Of a stretch of DNA of 6,427 nucleotides, positions 1 through 5,278 are shown piece by piece (the stretch's first letter is position 1; every line of letters starts with the position of its first letter). Source of the stretch: Bacillota bacterium (lineage in GTDB: Bacteria > Bacillota > Clostridia > Lachnospirales > Lachnospiraceae); assembly GCA_023421075.1 (NCBI GenBank), contig JAEZUM010000010.1, positions 1-6,427 on the forward strand, read 5' to 3'. The notes under the pieces are model-generated. The model made no database searches and was not told the origin of the DNA. It saw nothing but the letters and a program-made list of their open reading frames with translations. The position numbers and the translations under genes were made by a program.

Positions 1-74
1 CTTTACAAACCAAAATACGTATTGTACAATCAGATGGAAAGTCCTTCATTGATTCCATAATAACGGAAAATTGA
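1..74 (+). CDS. C-terminal end of a probable DUF512-family protein (partial)
   Basis: Frame 3 is open from the left edge to a TGA at 72-74 and encodes 23 visible residues, beginning LQTKIRIVQSDGKSFIDSII. The pattern (K-[IV]-R-[IV]-V-x-x-D-G-x-x-F-[IL]-D) resembles the extreme C-terminus of DUF512 proteins. These are PDZ-plus-radical-SAM-like putative Fe-S proteins often encoded directly upstream of der in Clostridia. The stop lies 40 bases before der, so the two may be cotranscribed. The identification rests on a short tail and on gene order. No catalytic motif is in view, and the function of the family is not established. Confidence 0.55.
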   Translation, partial: LQTKIRIVQSDGKSFIDSIITEN

Positions 75-114
75 TTTAAAATAGAGGCTAAAAATTGAAA
101 GGCAAAGGTAAAAT

Positions 115-1440
115 ATGAGTAGACCAATCGTAGCTATTGTCGGTAGGCCGAATGTAGGGAAATCAACCCTGTTTAATGCTTTGGCAGGAGATCGTATCTC
201 CATTGTAAAGGATTATCCCGGAGTAACAAGAGACCGCATTTATGCCGACGTAACATGGCTTAATACACAATTCACAATGATAGATACCGGTGGTATCGAA
301 CCGGATAGCAAGGATCAAATGCTGTCCTATATGAGACAGCAGGCTCAGATTGCCATCGACACAGCCGATGTAATCATTTTTCTGGTCGATGTAAGACAGG
401 GTCTTGTTGATTCAGACTTTAAGGTTGCAGATATGCTTCGTCGTTCTGCTAAGCCGGTGGTACTGGTTGTTAATAAAGTTGACAGCTTTGAGAAACTGAT
501 GCCCGATGTTTATGAATTCTATAATCTCGGCATTGGTGATCCAATCCCGATCTCTTCCGCCGGTAAGCTGGGCTTCGGAGATATGTTAGATGAAGTAACC
601 AAGCATTTCAAATCCGGAAACACCACGGAGGCTACGGATGAACGCCCGAGAATTGCCATTGTTGGTAAGCCCAATGTCGGTAAATCCTCCATCGTAAATA
701 AATTAGTGGGAGAGACCCGCGTCATTGTTTCGGATATCGCCGGCACCACTCGTGATGCAATTGATACACCGATCCGTCGTAACGGTAAGGAATATGTACT
801 CATTGATACTGCCGGTCTTCGTAGAAAAAGTAAGATCAAAGAGGAATTAGAGCGCTTCAGTATTATTCGTACCGTAACTGCTGTAGAGCGAGCAGATGTG
901 GTCGTTCTGGTCATCGATGCCGACGAAGGAGTAACCGAGCAGGATGCCAAGATCGCCGGTATTGCTCATGACCGTGGTAAAGGTATGATTATTGCCGTTA
1001 ACAAGTGGGATCTGATTGAGAAGAATAACAAGACCGTAAAGGAATATACTGAGGATATACGAGAGATTCTATCCTTTATGCCTTACGCTGAGATTCTTTT
1101 TATCTCTGCAGAGACCGGGCAGAGACTTCATAAAGTGTTCGAGATCATTGAAGTAGTCATCCAAAATCAGAATCTTCGTATTGCTACCGGTGTTCTGAAT
1201 GAAATTCTGATGGAAGCCGTTGCTCTTCAGCAGCCGCCGTCGGACAAAGGAAAGCGATTAAAGCTGTATTACATTACTCAGGTATCGGTAAAACCGCCGA
1301 CCTTTGTAATCTTTGTCAATGACAAGGAATTAATGCATTATTCATACACCAGATATATTGAAAATAAAATTCGGGAAGCCTTTGGATTTGGCGGAACATC
1401 ATTAAAGTTTATCATCAGGGAGCGAAAGGAGAACGAATAA
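115..1440 (+). CDS. der: Ribosome-assembly GTPase Der (EngA)
   Basis: Der is an essential cytoplasmic GTPase with two tandem G domains that acts in late assembly of the 50S ribosomal subunit. The 441-residue product shows the whole architecture. The first G domain has the P-loop GRPNVGKS at 10-17, DTGG at 57-60, NKVD at 120-123 and SSA at 147-149. An acidic linker (about 168-178) leads to the second G domain, with GKPNVGKS at 184-191, DTAG at 231-234, NKWD at 296-299 and SAE at 331-333. A KH-like domain fills about 350-437, with the typical P-P-T-F-V-I-F-V-N stretch at 394-402. Length is normal for the family. The ATG at 115 is preceded by GAAAGG (97-102) and AAAGG (104-108), and it begins the conserved N-terminus directly. 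No promoter is obvious in the 40 bases upstream, so it is probably read from an upstream gene. plsY follows after a single base. Confidence 0.98.
   Translation: MSRPIVAIVGRPNVGKSTLFNALAGDRISIVKDYPGVTRDRIYADVTWLNTQFTMIDTGGIEPDSKDQMLSYMRQQAQIAIDTADVIIFLVDVRQGLVDSDFKVADMLRRSAKPVVLVVNKVDSFEKLMPDVYEFYNLGIGDPIPISSAGKLGFGDMLDEVTKHFKSGNTTEATDERPRIAIVGKPNVGKSSIVNKLVGETRVIVSDIAGTTRDAIDTPIRRNGKEYVLIDTAGLRRKSKIKEELERFSIIRTVTAVERADVVVLVIDADEGVTEQDAKIAGIAHDRGKGMIIAVNKWDLIEKNNKTVKEYTEDIREILSFMPYAEILFISAETGQRLHKVFEIIEVVIQNQNLRIATGVLNEILMEAVALQQPPSDKGKRLKLYYITQVSVKPPTFVIFVNDKELMHYSYTRYIENKIREAFGFGGTSLKFIIRERKENE
1425..1431 (+). promoter_or_regulatory. Ribosome binding site of plsY inside the end of der
   Basis: AAAGGAG lies within the last codons of der, 10 bases before the plsY ATG at 1442. 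The der stop (1438-1440) and the plsY start are one base apart. Ribosomes finishing der would therefore end on the plsY initiation region, which implies translational coupling. Confidence 0.8.
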
Positions 1441-1441
1441 G

Positions 1442-2065
1442 ATGATTCTTAAAATCATTCTTTGTTTGATTTTTGGATATTTAATGGGATGCTTTTCAAC
1501 AGCATATTTTGTAGGTAAGATCAATAAGGTGGATATTCGTAAATACGGAAGTGGCAATATGGGAACCACCAATGCACTGAGAACCTTGGGTGCCAAGGCA
1601 GGAGCCATAACCTTAATTGGTGATGTCATAAAAGCTGTGATAGCGATACTCTTAGTTAAATTCATTTTCTTCCCTGGTAATGCTAATTTAGATTTGTTAT
1701 CCATTTATACCGGTTTAGGTGTTGTTATTGGTCATAATTATCCCTTTTGGCTTAAGTTTAAGGGTGGAAAAGGAATGGCTGCAACCGGCGGTGTAATGGC
1801 CAGTTTGGATCCGCTTATTATTCCAATTGGTCTTCCATTATTCGTACTTGCAATTTTAATAACCAAATATGTTTCTGTCGGCTCTTTAGTAATCGCCGTA
1901 TTGTTTCCCATTTGGATTGCATTCAGACATCCGGGAGACATACATATGTTGATTATCGCATTACTATTTATGGTCTTGGCATTCATTAAACATCGTGGAA
2001 ATATAAAACGACTTATAAATGGTACAGAAAACAAAATTGGCCAACGCGTTAATGTTGAAAAATAA
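1442..2065 (+). CDS. plsY: Acyl-phosphate:glycerol-3-phosphate acyltransferase PlsY
   Basis: PlsY is an integral membrane enzyme that transfers an acyl chain from acyl phosphate (made by PlsX) to position 1 of glycerol 3-phosphate, the first committed step of phospholipid synthesis. The 207-residue product has the usual length and several hydrophobic segments (about 3-25, 54-76, 86-100, 121-160, 166-182). The three family motifs are present: GSGNMGTTN at 36-44, GHNYPFWLKFKGGKG at 97-111 and KYVSVGS at 142-148. The glycine-rich motif 1 has Met and Thr where many homologues have Pro and Ala (GSGNPGATN), which I take as lineage variation. The tail HRGNIKRLINGTENKI (184-199) is also typical. The start is fixed by the AAAGGAG at 1425-1431. 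gpsA, which makes its glycerol 3-phosphate substrate, lies 35 bases downstream. Confidence 0.97.
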   Translation: MILKIILCLIFGYLMGCFSTAYFVGKINKVDIRKYGSGNMGTTNALRTLGAKAGAITLIGDVIKAVIAILLVKFIFFPGNANLDLLSIYTGLGVVIGHNYPFWLKFKGGKGMAATGGVMASLDPLIIPIGLPLFVLAILITKYVSVGSLVIAVLFPIWIAFRHPGDIHMLIIALLFMVLAFIKHRGNIKRLINGTENKIGQRVNVEK

Positions 2066-2087
2066 AATTGAGATAAGTCTACTTAGT

Positions 2088-2095
2088 AAAGGAGG
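2088..2095 (+). promoter_or_regulatory. Strong ribosome binding site of gpsA
   Basis: AAAGGAGG sits 5 bases before the ATG at 2101 and fixes the gpsA start. The 35-base gap after plsY shows neither a clear promoter nor a terminator. It contains only a short TAAGT-CT-ACTTA inverted repeat that is too weak to be a terminator. Cotranscription of plsY and gpsA is therefore likely. Confidence 0.8.
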
Positions 2096-2100
2096 AGCTT

Positions 2101-3111
2101 ATGAGTAAGGTAAGTGTGTTAGGAGCAGGAACCTGGGGTTGTGCCCTTGCAATTTTACTTGCAAATAATGGACACGAAGTGACCATTTGGACAAAGATTG
2201 AAGCAGAAGCTCGTATGCTGAATGAAAACCGTAAGAATATGAAGAATCTGCCCGGTGCCGAGATGCCTGACCAGGTTAAGATTACACTTGATTTGGAGGA
2301 TGCCTGCAAGGACAAGGACATACTGGTAATGGCGGTCGCTTCTCCCTATATCCGATCTACTTCTCATATTGCCAGCCCTTATATCAGAGAGGGTCAGATC
2401 ATTGTAAATGTATCAAAGGGTATTGAGGATAATACGCTCTATACCTTAACCGAAGTAATCAGTGAAGAGATACCTCAGGCTGATGTAGCTGTATTATCCG
2501 GTCCCAGCCATGCGGAGGAGGTTAGTCGTGGCATACCTACTACCGTTGTGGTCGGTGCACACAGCAAAGAGACCGCAAGATATATTCAGGATGTATTCAT
2601 GACAGATCTGTTCCGTGTCTATACCAGTCCGGACATCATCGGGATCGAGCTTGGCGGTTCCTTAAAGAACGTCATTGCTTTGGCTGCCGGATGTGTCGAT
2701 GGTCTTGGCTACGGTGATAATACAAAGGCTGCTTTAATGACCAGAGGAATGGCTGAGATCAGCCGCCTTGGTATGAAGATGGGTGGTAAGATGGAGACCT
2801 TTGCCGGCTTATCCGGCTTCGGAGATCTGTTCGTAACCTGTAACAGCAAGCATAGCCGTAACTGGAATGCCGGATACCTTATGGGTCAGGGCAAGTCCAT
2901 GGAAGAGGCAAAGCAACAGGTAGGACAAGTTATAGAAGGTATTAATTCAGCCCATGCTGCACTTGTTCTGGCTGAGAAGAACGGTGTGGAAATGCCGATT
3001 GTTGAACAGATCAATCTGGTGCTCTTCGAAGGAAAAGCCGCTAAGGATGCGCTATATGATCTTCTTGGAAGAGATAAGAGAAAAGAATACAAATCCCTTG
3101 AGTGGGATTAA
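2101..3111 (+). CDS. gpsA: NAD(P)H-dependent glycerol-3-phosphate dehydrogenase GpsA
   Basis: This cytoplasmic enzyme reduces dihydroxyacetone phosphate to sn-glycerol 3-phosphate, the backbone of membrane phospholipids. The 336-residue product is full length. The N-terminal Rossmann domain has the dinucleotide-binding loop GAGTWG at 8-13, followed by SKGIE at 105-109 and SGPSHAEEV at 133-141. The C-terminal helical domain has GGSLKNVIALAAG at 185-197, where K189 corresponds to the family's catalytic lysine. It also has GLGYGDNTKAALMTRG at 201-216 and GLSGFGDL at 236-243 with the conserved Asp at 242. The QVIEG stretch at 276-280 is also typical. No key residue is missing. It follows plsY and very probably shares its transcript. 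Its stop is about 10 bases before the left foot of the large palindrome at 3122, so that structure may affect the 3' end of the message. Confidence 0.98.
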   Translation: MSKVSVLGAGTWGCALAILLANNGHEVTIWTKIEAEARMLNENRKNMKNLPGAEMPDQVKITLDLEDACKDKDILVMAVASPYIRSTSHIASPYIREGQIIVNVSKGIEDNTLYTLTEVISEEIPQADVAVLSGPSHAEEVSRGIPTTVVVGAHSKETARYIQDVFMTDLFRVYTSPDIIGIELGGSLKNVIALAAGCVDGLGYGDNTKAALMTRGMAEISRLGMKMGGKMETFAGLSGFGDLFVTCNSKHSRNWNAGYLMGQGKSMEEAKQQVGQVIEGINSAHAALVLAEKNGVEMPIVEQINLVLFEGKAAKDALYDLLGRDKRKEYKSLEWD

Positions 3112-3121
3112 AATTCATATC

Positions 3122-3457
3122 GCTGCCGCCTATTGTGTATGAATGGGCTTTGGAACTTATATATTAATGATGTCTCTATAAAGGCTGTTGTATAATAAAT
3201 ATCAATAGTATGAAAGAAGGGTCGTACGCTTCCCGCACACACAGGTTGAAAGACATCGCACTGCTTTGTATGCCATCCTCGAACATTAAAAATGTTCGCT
3301 TATGTCATACAAATTCAGTACGAAGTCTTTCAAACAGTGCATTATGGGAAGCATATAACCCTTCTTTCATTCCTATATGTTTTGTTACAACAGCCTTATA
3401 TATAGTCACATTGATATTTGACTTTTCGAAGCCCAATTTATCTTATGGTGCGGCAGC
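3122..3457. repeat. Large imperfect palindrome, probable miniature inverted-repeat element
   Basis: The two halves are inverted copies around position 3289. Matching blocks, from outside in, are: 3122-3129 with 3450-3457 (GCTGCCGC/GCGGCAGC); 3144-3155 with 3424-3435 (12 pairs, two of them G-U); 3161-3169 with 3409-3417; 3181-3192 with 3386-3397 (AAGGCTGTTGTA, perfect); 3210-3222 with 3358-3370 (13 bp, perfect); 3228-3234 with 3346-3352; 3246-3254 with 3325-3333; 3265-3272 with 3306-3313; and 3280-3287 with 3291-3298 (CGAACATT/AATGTTCG, loop AAA). Paired positions sum to 6578-6580 in nearly every block, so the arms have almost no net insertions. It contains no transposase and no T-run that would make it a simple terminator. 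The best reading is a non-autonomous mobile repeat. A structured RNA or RNase III target is the alternative. The true ends are uncertain: either the outer feet at 3122/3457 or the perfect AAGGCTGTTG ends at 3181/3397, which are flanked by TATA-rich DNA that could hide a TA-type target duplication. Confidence 0.8.
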
Positions 3458-3590
3458 TTGTTTCATTTTTTATCGTGTTAGAACAGTTGATTAGAACCTT
3501 ATTTGAGTTCGTACTTTAAACATAAACTTCTGTGTTAGGCTATTTTTAAAGGTTTCAATATTGTTTTTAAAGGATAAATATTATTTAAAA

Positions 3591-3619
3591 TTGTTCATAG
3601 TATTAAAATCGATTATAAT
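3591..3619 (+). promoter_or_regulatory. Candidate SigmaA-type promoter P1
   Basis: A perfect -10 box TATAAT at 3614-3619 lies 17 bases after TTGTTC at 3591-3596, which matches three of six positions of TTGACA. Transcription would start near 3626, leaving a leader of about 140 bases before the phosphatase gene. The surrounding DNA is very AT-rich, so a chance -10 match is possible. Confidence 0.4.
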
Positions 3620-3658
3620 ACCTTTTATACTATTAGTTTGTTTTGGTAAATATCGAAT

Positions 3659-3687
3659 TTGATAGAATTAACAAATTAATTTATTAC
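3659..3687 (+). promoter_or_regulatory. Candidate SigmaA-type promoter P2
   Basis: TTGATA at 3659-3664 (five of six matches to the -35 consensus) is followed after 17 bases by TATTAC at 3682-3687 (four of six). A 6-bp inverted repeat, AATTAA-CAAA-TTAATT (3666-3681), fills the spacer and might be an operator, but in AT-rich DNA it could arise by chance. This is an alternative or an addition to P1. Confidence 0.3.
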
Positions 3688-3764
3688 ATAAGTGTTTCAA
3701 GGCAGGAAAGAATTCATTGAAATAACATTACGATTTTTGTTTGTGAGAAAGGCAAGGGATTGAT

Positions 3765-4526
3765 ATGATTGATGAGATTATTAAAGTAGTAAAAGAGGCC
3801 GGTCAGATTATGTTATCAGCGCAGAATATTCAGTGCGGGGTAGTGAGTAAGGAGGGAAGAGCTAATTTTGTGACGAAGTTCGATGTGGAAGTGCAGCAAT
3901 TCCTCTTCGCAAAACTGGCTCAGTTATATCCGACGGCTACCTTTATAGGAGAAGAAGAGGACCAGAGGAATGAACCGGGCGAATACTGCTTTATCATTGA
4001 TCCGATCGACGGAACTACGAACTTTATTATGGATTACCATCATAGTGCCATCAGCGTTGCCTTAATGTATCATGGTCAAATAGCAGCCGGTGTGGTATAT
4101 AATCCGTATCTTGATGAGCTTTTTTGTGCGGAACGAGGTACCGGTGCATTTCTTAATAATAAACCACTTAAGATTGCGGATCTGCCTCTATCGGAAGGCT
4201 TGGTGTCCATCGGAACCTGTCCTTATTACCGTGATAAAGCGGATGAGGTATTCAGCCTTTCCCGTAAGCTGTTTGACGTAGCCTTGGATATCCGAAGAAC
4301 CGGTTCCGCAGCGCTCGATCTCTGTTATGTAGCAGCAGGACGTTTTGTATTATTCTTCGAACCTGTTCTTTCTCCCTGGGATTATAGCGCAGCCTCTTTG
4401 ATTATTACCGAAGCAGGTGGCTGTGTCACCACCATTGATGGCACTAGTCTTGATTATACTAAGGTTTGCGGTGTAGTTGCAGGCACACCGACATCCTATG
4501 AGGAATTTTTCAAGCTAAAGTTATAG
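3765..4526 (+). CDS. Inositol monophosphatase family protein
   Basis: This is a metal-dependent (Mg2+/Li+-sensitive fold) sugar-phosphate phosphatase of the IMPase/SuhB family, 253 residues and of normal length. The metal-binding motifs are intact: GEEE at 62-65, DPIDGTTNF at 79-87 (Asp79 and Asp82) and WDYSAAS at 205-211 (Asp206). The family stretch RRTGSAALDLCYVAAGRF lies at 177-194. After the first motif the sequence is IMDYHHSAISVAL where classical inositol monophosphatases carry a GFPxF-type segment, so the true substrate may differ. Inositol phosphate, fructose-1,6-bisphosphate and 3'-phosphoadenosine nucleotides are all handled by members of this fold. The ATG at 3765 has AAGGG six bases upstream and starts at the usual family N-terminus. 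It stands after a 650-base gap, so it probably has its own promoter rather than belonging to the gpsA transcript. The next gene begins 79 bases later. Confidence 0.93.
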   Translation: MIDEIIKVVKEAGQIMLSAQNIQCGVVSKEGRANFVTKFDVEVQQFLFAKLAQLYPTATFIGEEEDQRNEPGEYCFIIDPIDGTTNFIMDYHHSAISVALMYHGQIAAGVVYNPYLDELFCAERGTGAFLNNKPLKIADLPLSEGLVSIGTCPYYRDKADEVFSLSRKLFDVALDIRRTGSAALDLCYVAAGRFVLFFEPVLSPWDYSAASLIITEAGGCVTTIDGTSLDYTKVCGVVAGTPTSYEEFFKLKL

Positions 4527-4593
4527 AATTTGATTGAGGATGATTTTACTTGGGATGAAGCCATGGTTAAAGATACCCATCTTTTATATATGC

Positions 4594-4599
4594 AAGGAG
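4594..4599 (+). promoter_or_regulatory. Ribosome binding site that decides the GrpB-family start
   Basis: AAGGAG lies 6 bases before the ATG at 4606. The longest in-frame start is a TTG at 4534 (with an ATG two codons later), but it would add 24 residues (MRMILLGMKPWLK...) unlike the family and has only a weak GAGG-like site in front. An ATG at 4601 is out of frame. The 4606 start is preferred. Confidence 0.75.
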
Positions 4600-4605
4600 T
4601 ATGCG

Positions 4606-5181
4606 ATGTCGAAGGAACTGTCAGAAATGACCCTGGAGGAATTGTGGGAGTTATTTCCTATCATTCTTAAAGAATATAATCAAGATTATCCCAGCTGGTA
4701 CGAATTAGAGAAAGAGAAGTTATCAAAGCAATTTAATGACATTGTGATTACTCGAATTAATCATATCGGAAGTACCGCTGTTCCGGGTCTTATATCAAAG
4801 CCGATTATTGATATTCTTATGGAAGTGGCAGAGAAAGTGGATGTAAAGTATATTACCGACAGTTTAAAAAAGATGGGTTGGATTTTGATGTATTCATCTG
4901 ATAACCCTACCTTCCGACAATCCTATAATAAAGGCTATACCAAATACGGCTTTGCTGAAAAGGTTTATCATCTTCATGTCCGTTATGTAGATGCTTGGGA
5001 TGAATTATATTTCAGAGATTATCTGATCGAGCATCCTGAGATTGCGAATCAATATGCTGACTTAAAGATTCAACTGAAGGATAAATTTGAGCACAATCGC
5101 GATGCCTATACGGACGCAAAGGAAGAGTTCGTTCGATATTACTCCGAACTCGCCAAGAAGCATTATGGTGATCGATATTAG
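4606..5181 (+). CDS. GrpB / UPF0157 family protein
   Basis: The 191-residue product belongs to the GrpB-like family (Pfam PF04229), which has a nucleotidyltransferase-like fold; its biological role is not established. The diagnostic block HIGSTAVPGLISKPIIDI is at 53-70, where the Ser-Thr and the final Asp correspond to the nucleotide and metal site region of the fold. Other typical stretches are YHLHVR at 121-126, LYFRDYLIEHPEIANQYADL at 134-153 and AYTDAKEEF at 167-175. There is no signal peptide or membrane segment, so it should be cytoplasmic. It follows the phosphatase gene by 79 bases without an obvious terminator, so the two may share a transcript. Genes of this family are often scattered accessory genes. 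Here it lies between the phosphatase gene and spoIVA, with no sign of a functional link to either. Confidence 0.93.
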   Translation: MSKELSEMTLEELWELFPIILKEYNQDYPSWYELEKEKLSKQFNDIVITRINHIGSTAVPGLISKPIIDILMEVAEKVDVKYITDSLKKMGWILMYSSDNPTFRQSYNKGYTKYGFAEKVYHLHVRYVDAWDELYFRDYLIEHPEIANQYADLKIQLKDKFEHNRDAYTDAKEEFVRYYSELAKKHYGDRY

Positions 5182-5220
5182 AACTAGCTTAAAAGCCAAT
5201 ATATTTGTCTTTTATTAATA

Positions 5221-5250
5221 TTCATAGAATGAAAATACCCTGCATATGCT
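5221..5250 (+). promoter_or_regulatory. Candidate SigmaE-type sporulation promoter of spoIVA
   Basis: TTCATAGA at 5221-5228 resembles the SigmaE -35 element, which has a TCATA core. After 14 bases comes CATATGCT at 5243-5250, which matches five of eight positions of the CATACAAT-type -10. Spacing of 13-15 bases is normal for SigmaE. Transcription would start near 5257, giving a leader of about 20 bases that still contains the ribosome binding site. In Bacillus subtilis, spoIVA is transcribed by SigmaE in the mother cell, so position and gene agree. The weak second half of the -10 keeps this a candidate. Confidence 0.5.
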
Positions 5251-5263
5251 TAACTATAACCAT

Positions 5264-5270
5264 AAGGAGG
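5264..5270 (+). promoter_or_regulatory. Strong ribosome binding site of spoIVA
   Basis: AAGGAGG, complementary to the 16S rRNA 3' end, is placed 8 bases before the ATG at 5279. It fixes the spoIVA start and fits a highly expressed structural protein. Confidence 0.85.
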
Positions 5271-5278
5271 GTTGGCAC

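Larger units (their letters stand above)
3458..3764. other. AT-rich non-coding leader upstream of the phosphatase gene
   Basis: No reading frame with a ribosome binding site is visible in these 307 bases. Contents that can be pointed to are a repeated TTTTTAAAGG (3543-3552 and 3564-3573, 21 bases apart) and two possible SigmaA-type promoters (entries at 3591 and 3659). Just before the next gene is a purine-rich stretch with AGAAAGG (3746-3752) and AAGGG (3754-3758), serving as the ribosome binding site. I see no terminator hairpin, tRNA or riboswitch. Confidence 0.6.

Noticed and set aside
519..950. 143-codon frame on the - strand
   Set aside because: It is antisense to the second half of the first G domain and the second G domain of der, has no family resemblance, and is a shadow of the real gene.
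2074..2086. TAAGT-CT-ACTTA between plsY and gpsA as a terminator or operator
   Set aside because: It has five base pairs, a two-base loop and no T-run. This is likely chance.
3113..3144. ATTCATA/TATGAAT pair after gpsA as a terminator
   Set aside because: The stem is 7 bp and AT-rich with an 18-base loop, and there is no T-run after it. It also competes with the outer stem of the large palindrome.
3191..3196. TATAAT at the left end of the palindrome as an outward or inward promoter
   Set aside because: No acceptable -35 element lies 16-18 bases upstream, and there is no TG extension in the right place.
3122..3457. CRISPR array, riboswitch or tRNA within the non-coding gap
   Set aside because: There are no regularly spaced direct repeats, no recognisable riboswitch core and no cloverleaf. 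The structure is one long inverted repeat.
3210..3494. 94-residue frame on the + strand as a protein-coding gene
   Set aside because: It has no ribosome binding site, it starts in one arm of the palindrome and reads through the other, and its translation shows no recognisable domain. It is kept only as a finding about the repeat.
4534..4605. 24-residue N-terminal extension of the GrpB-family protein
   Set aside because: It needs a TTG start with a weak binding site and is unlike the family. The ATG at 4606 has AAGGAG at the right distance.
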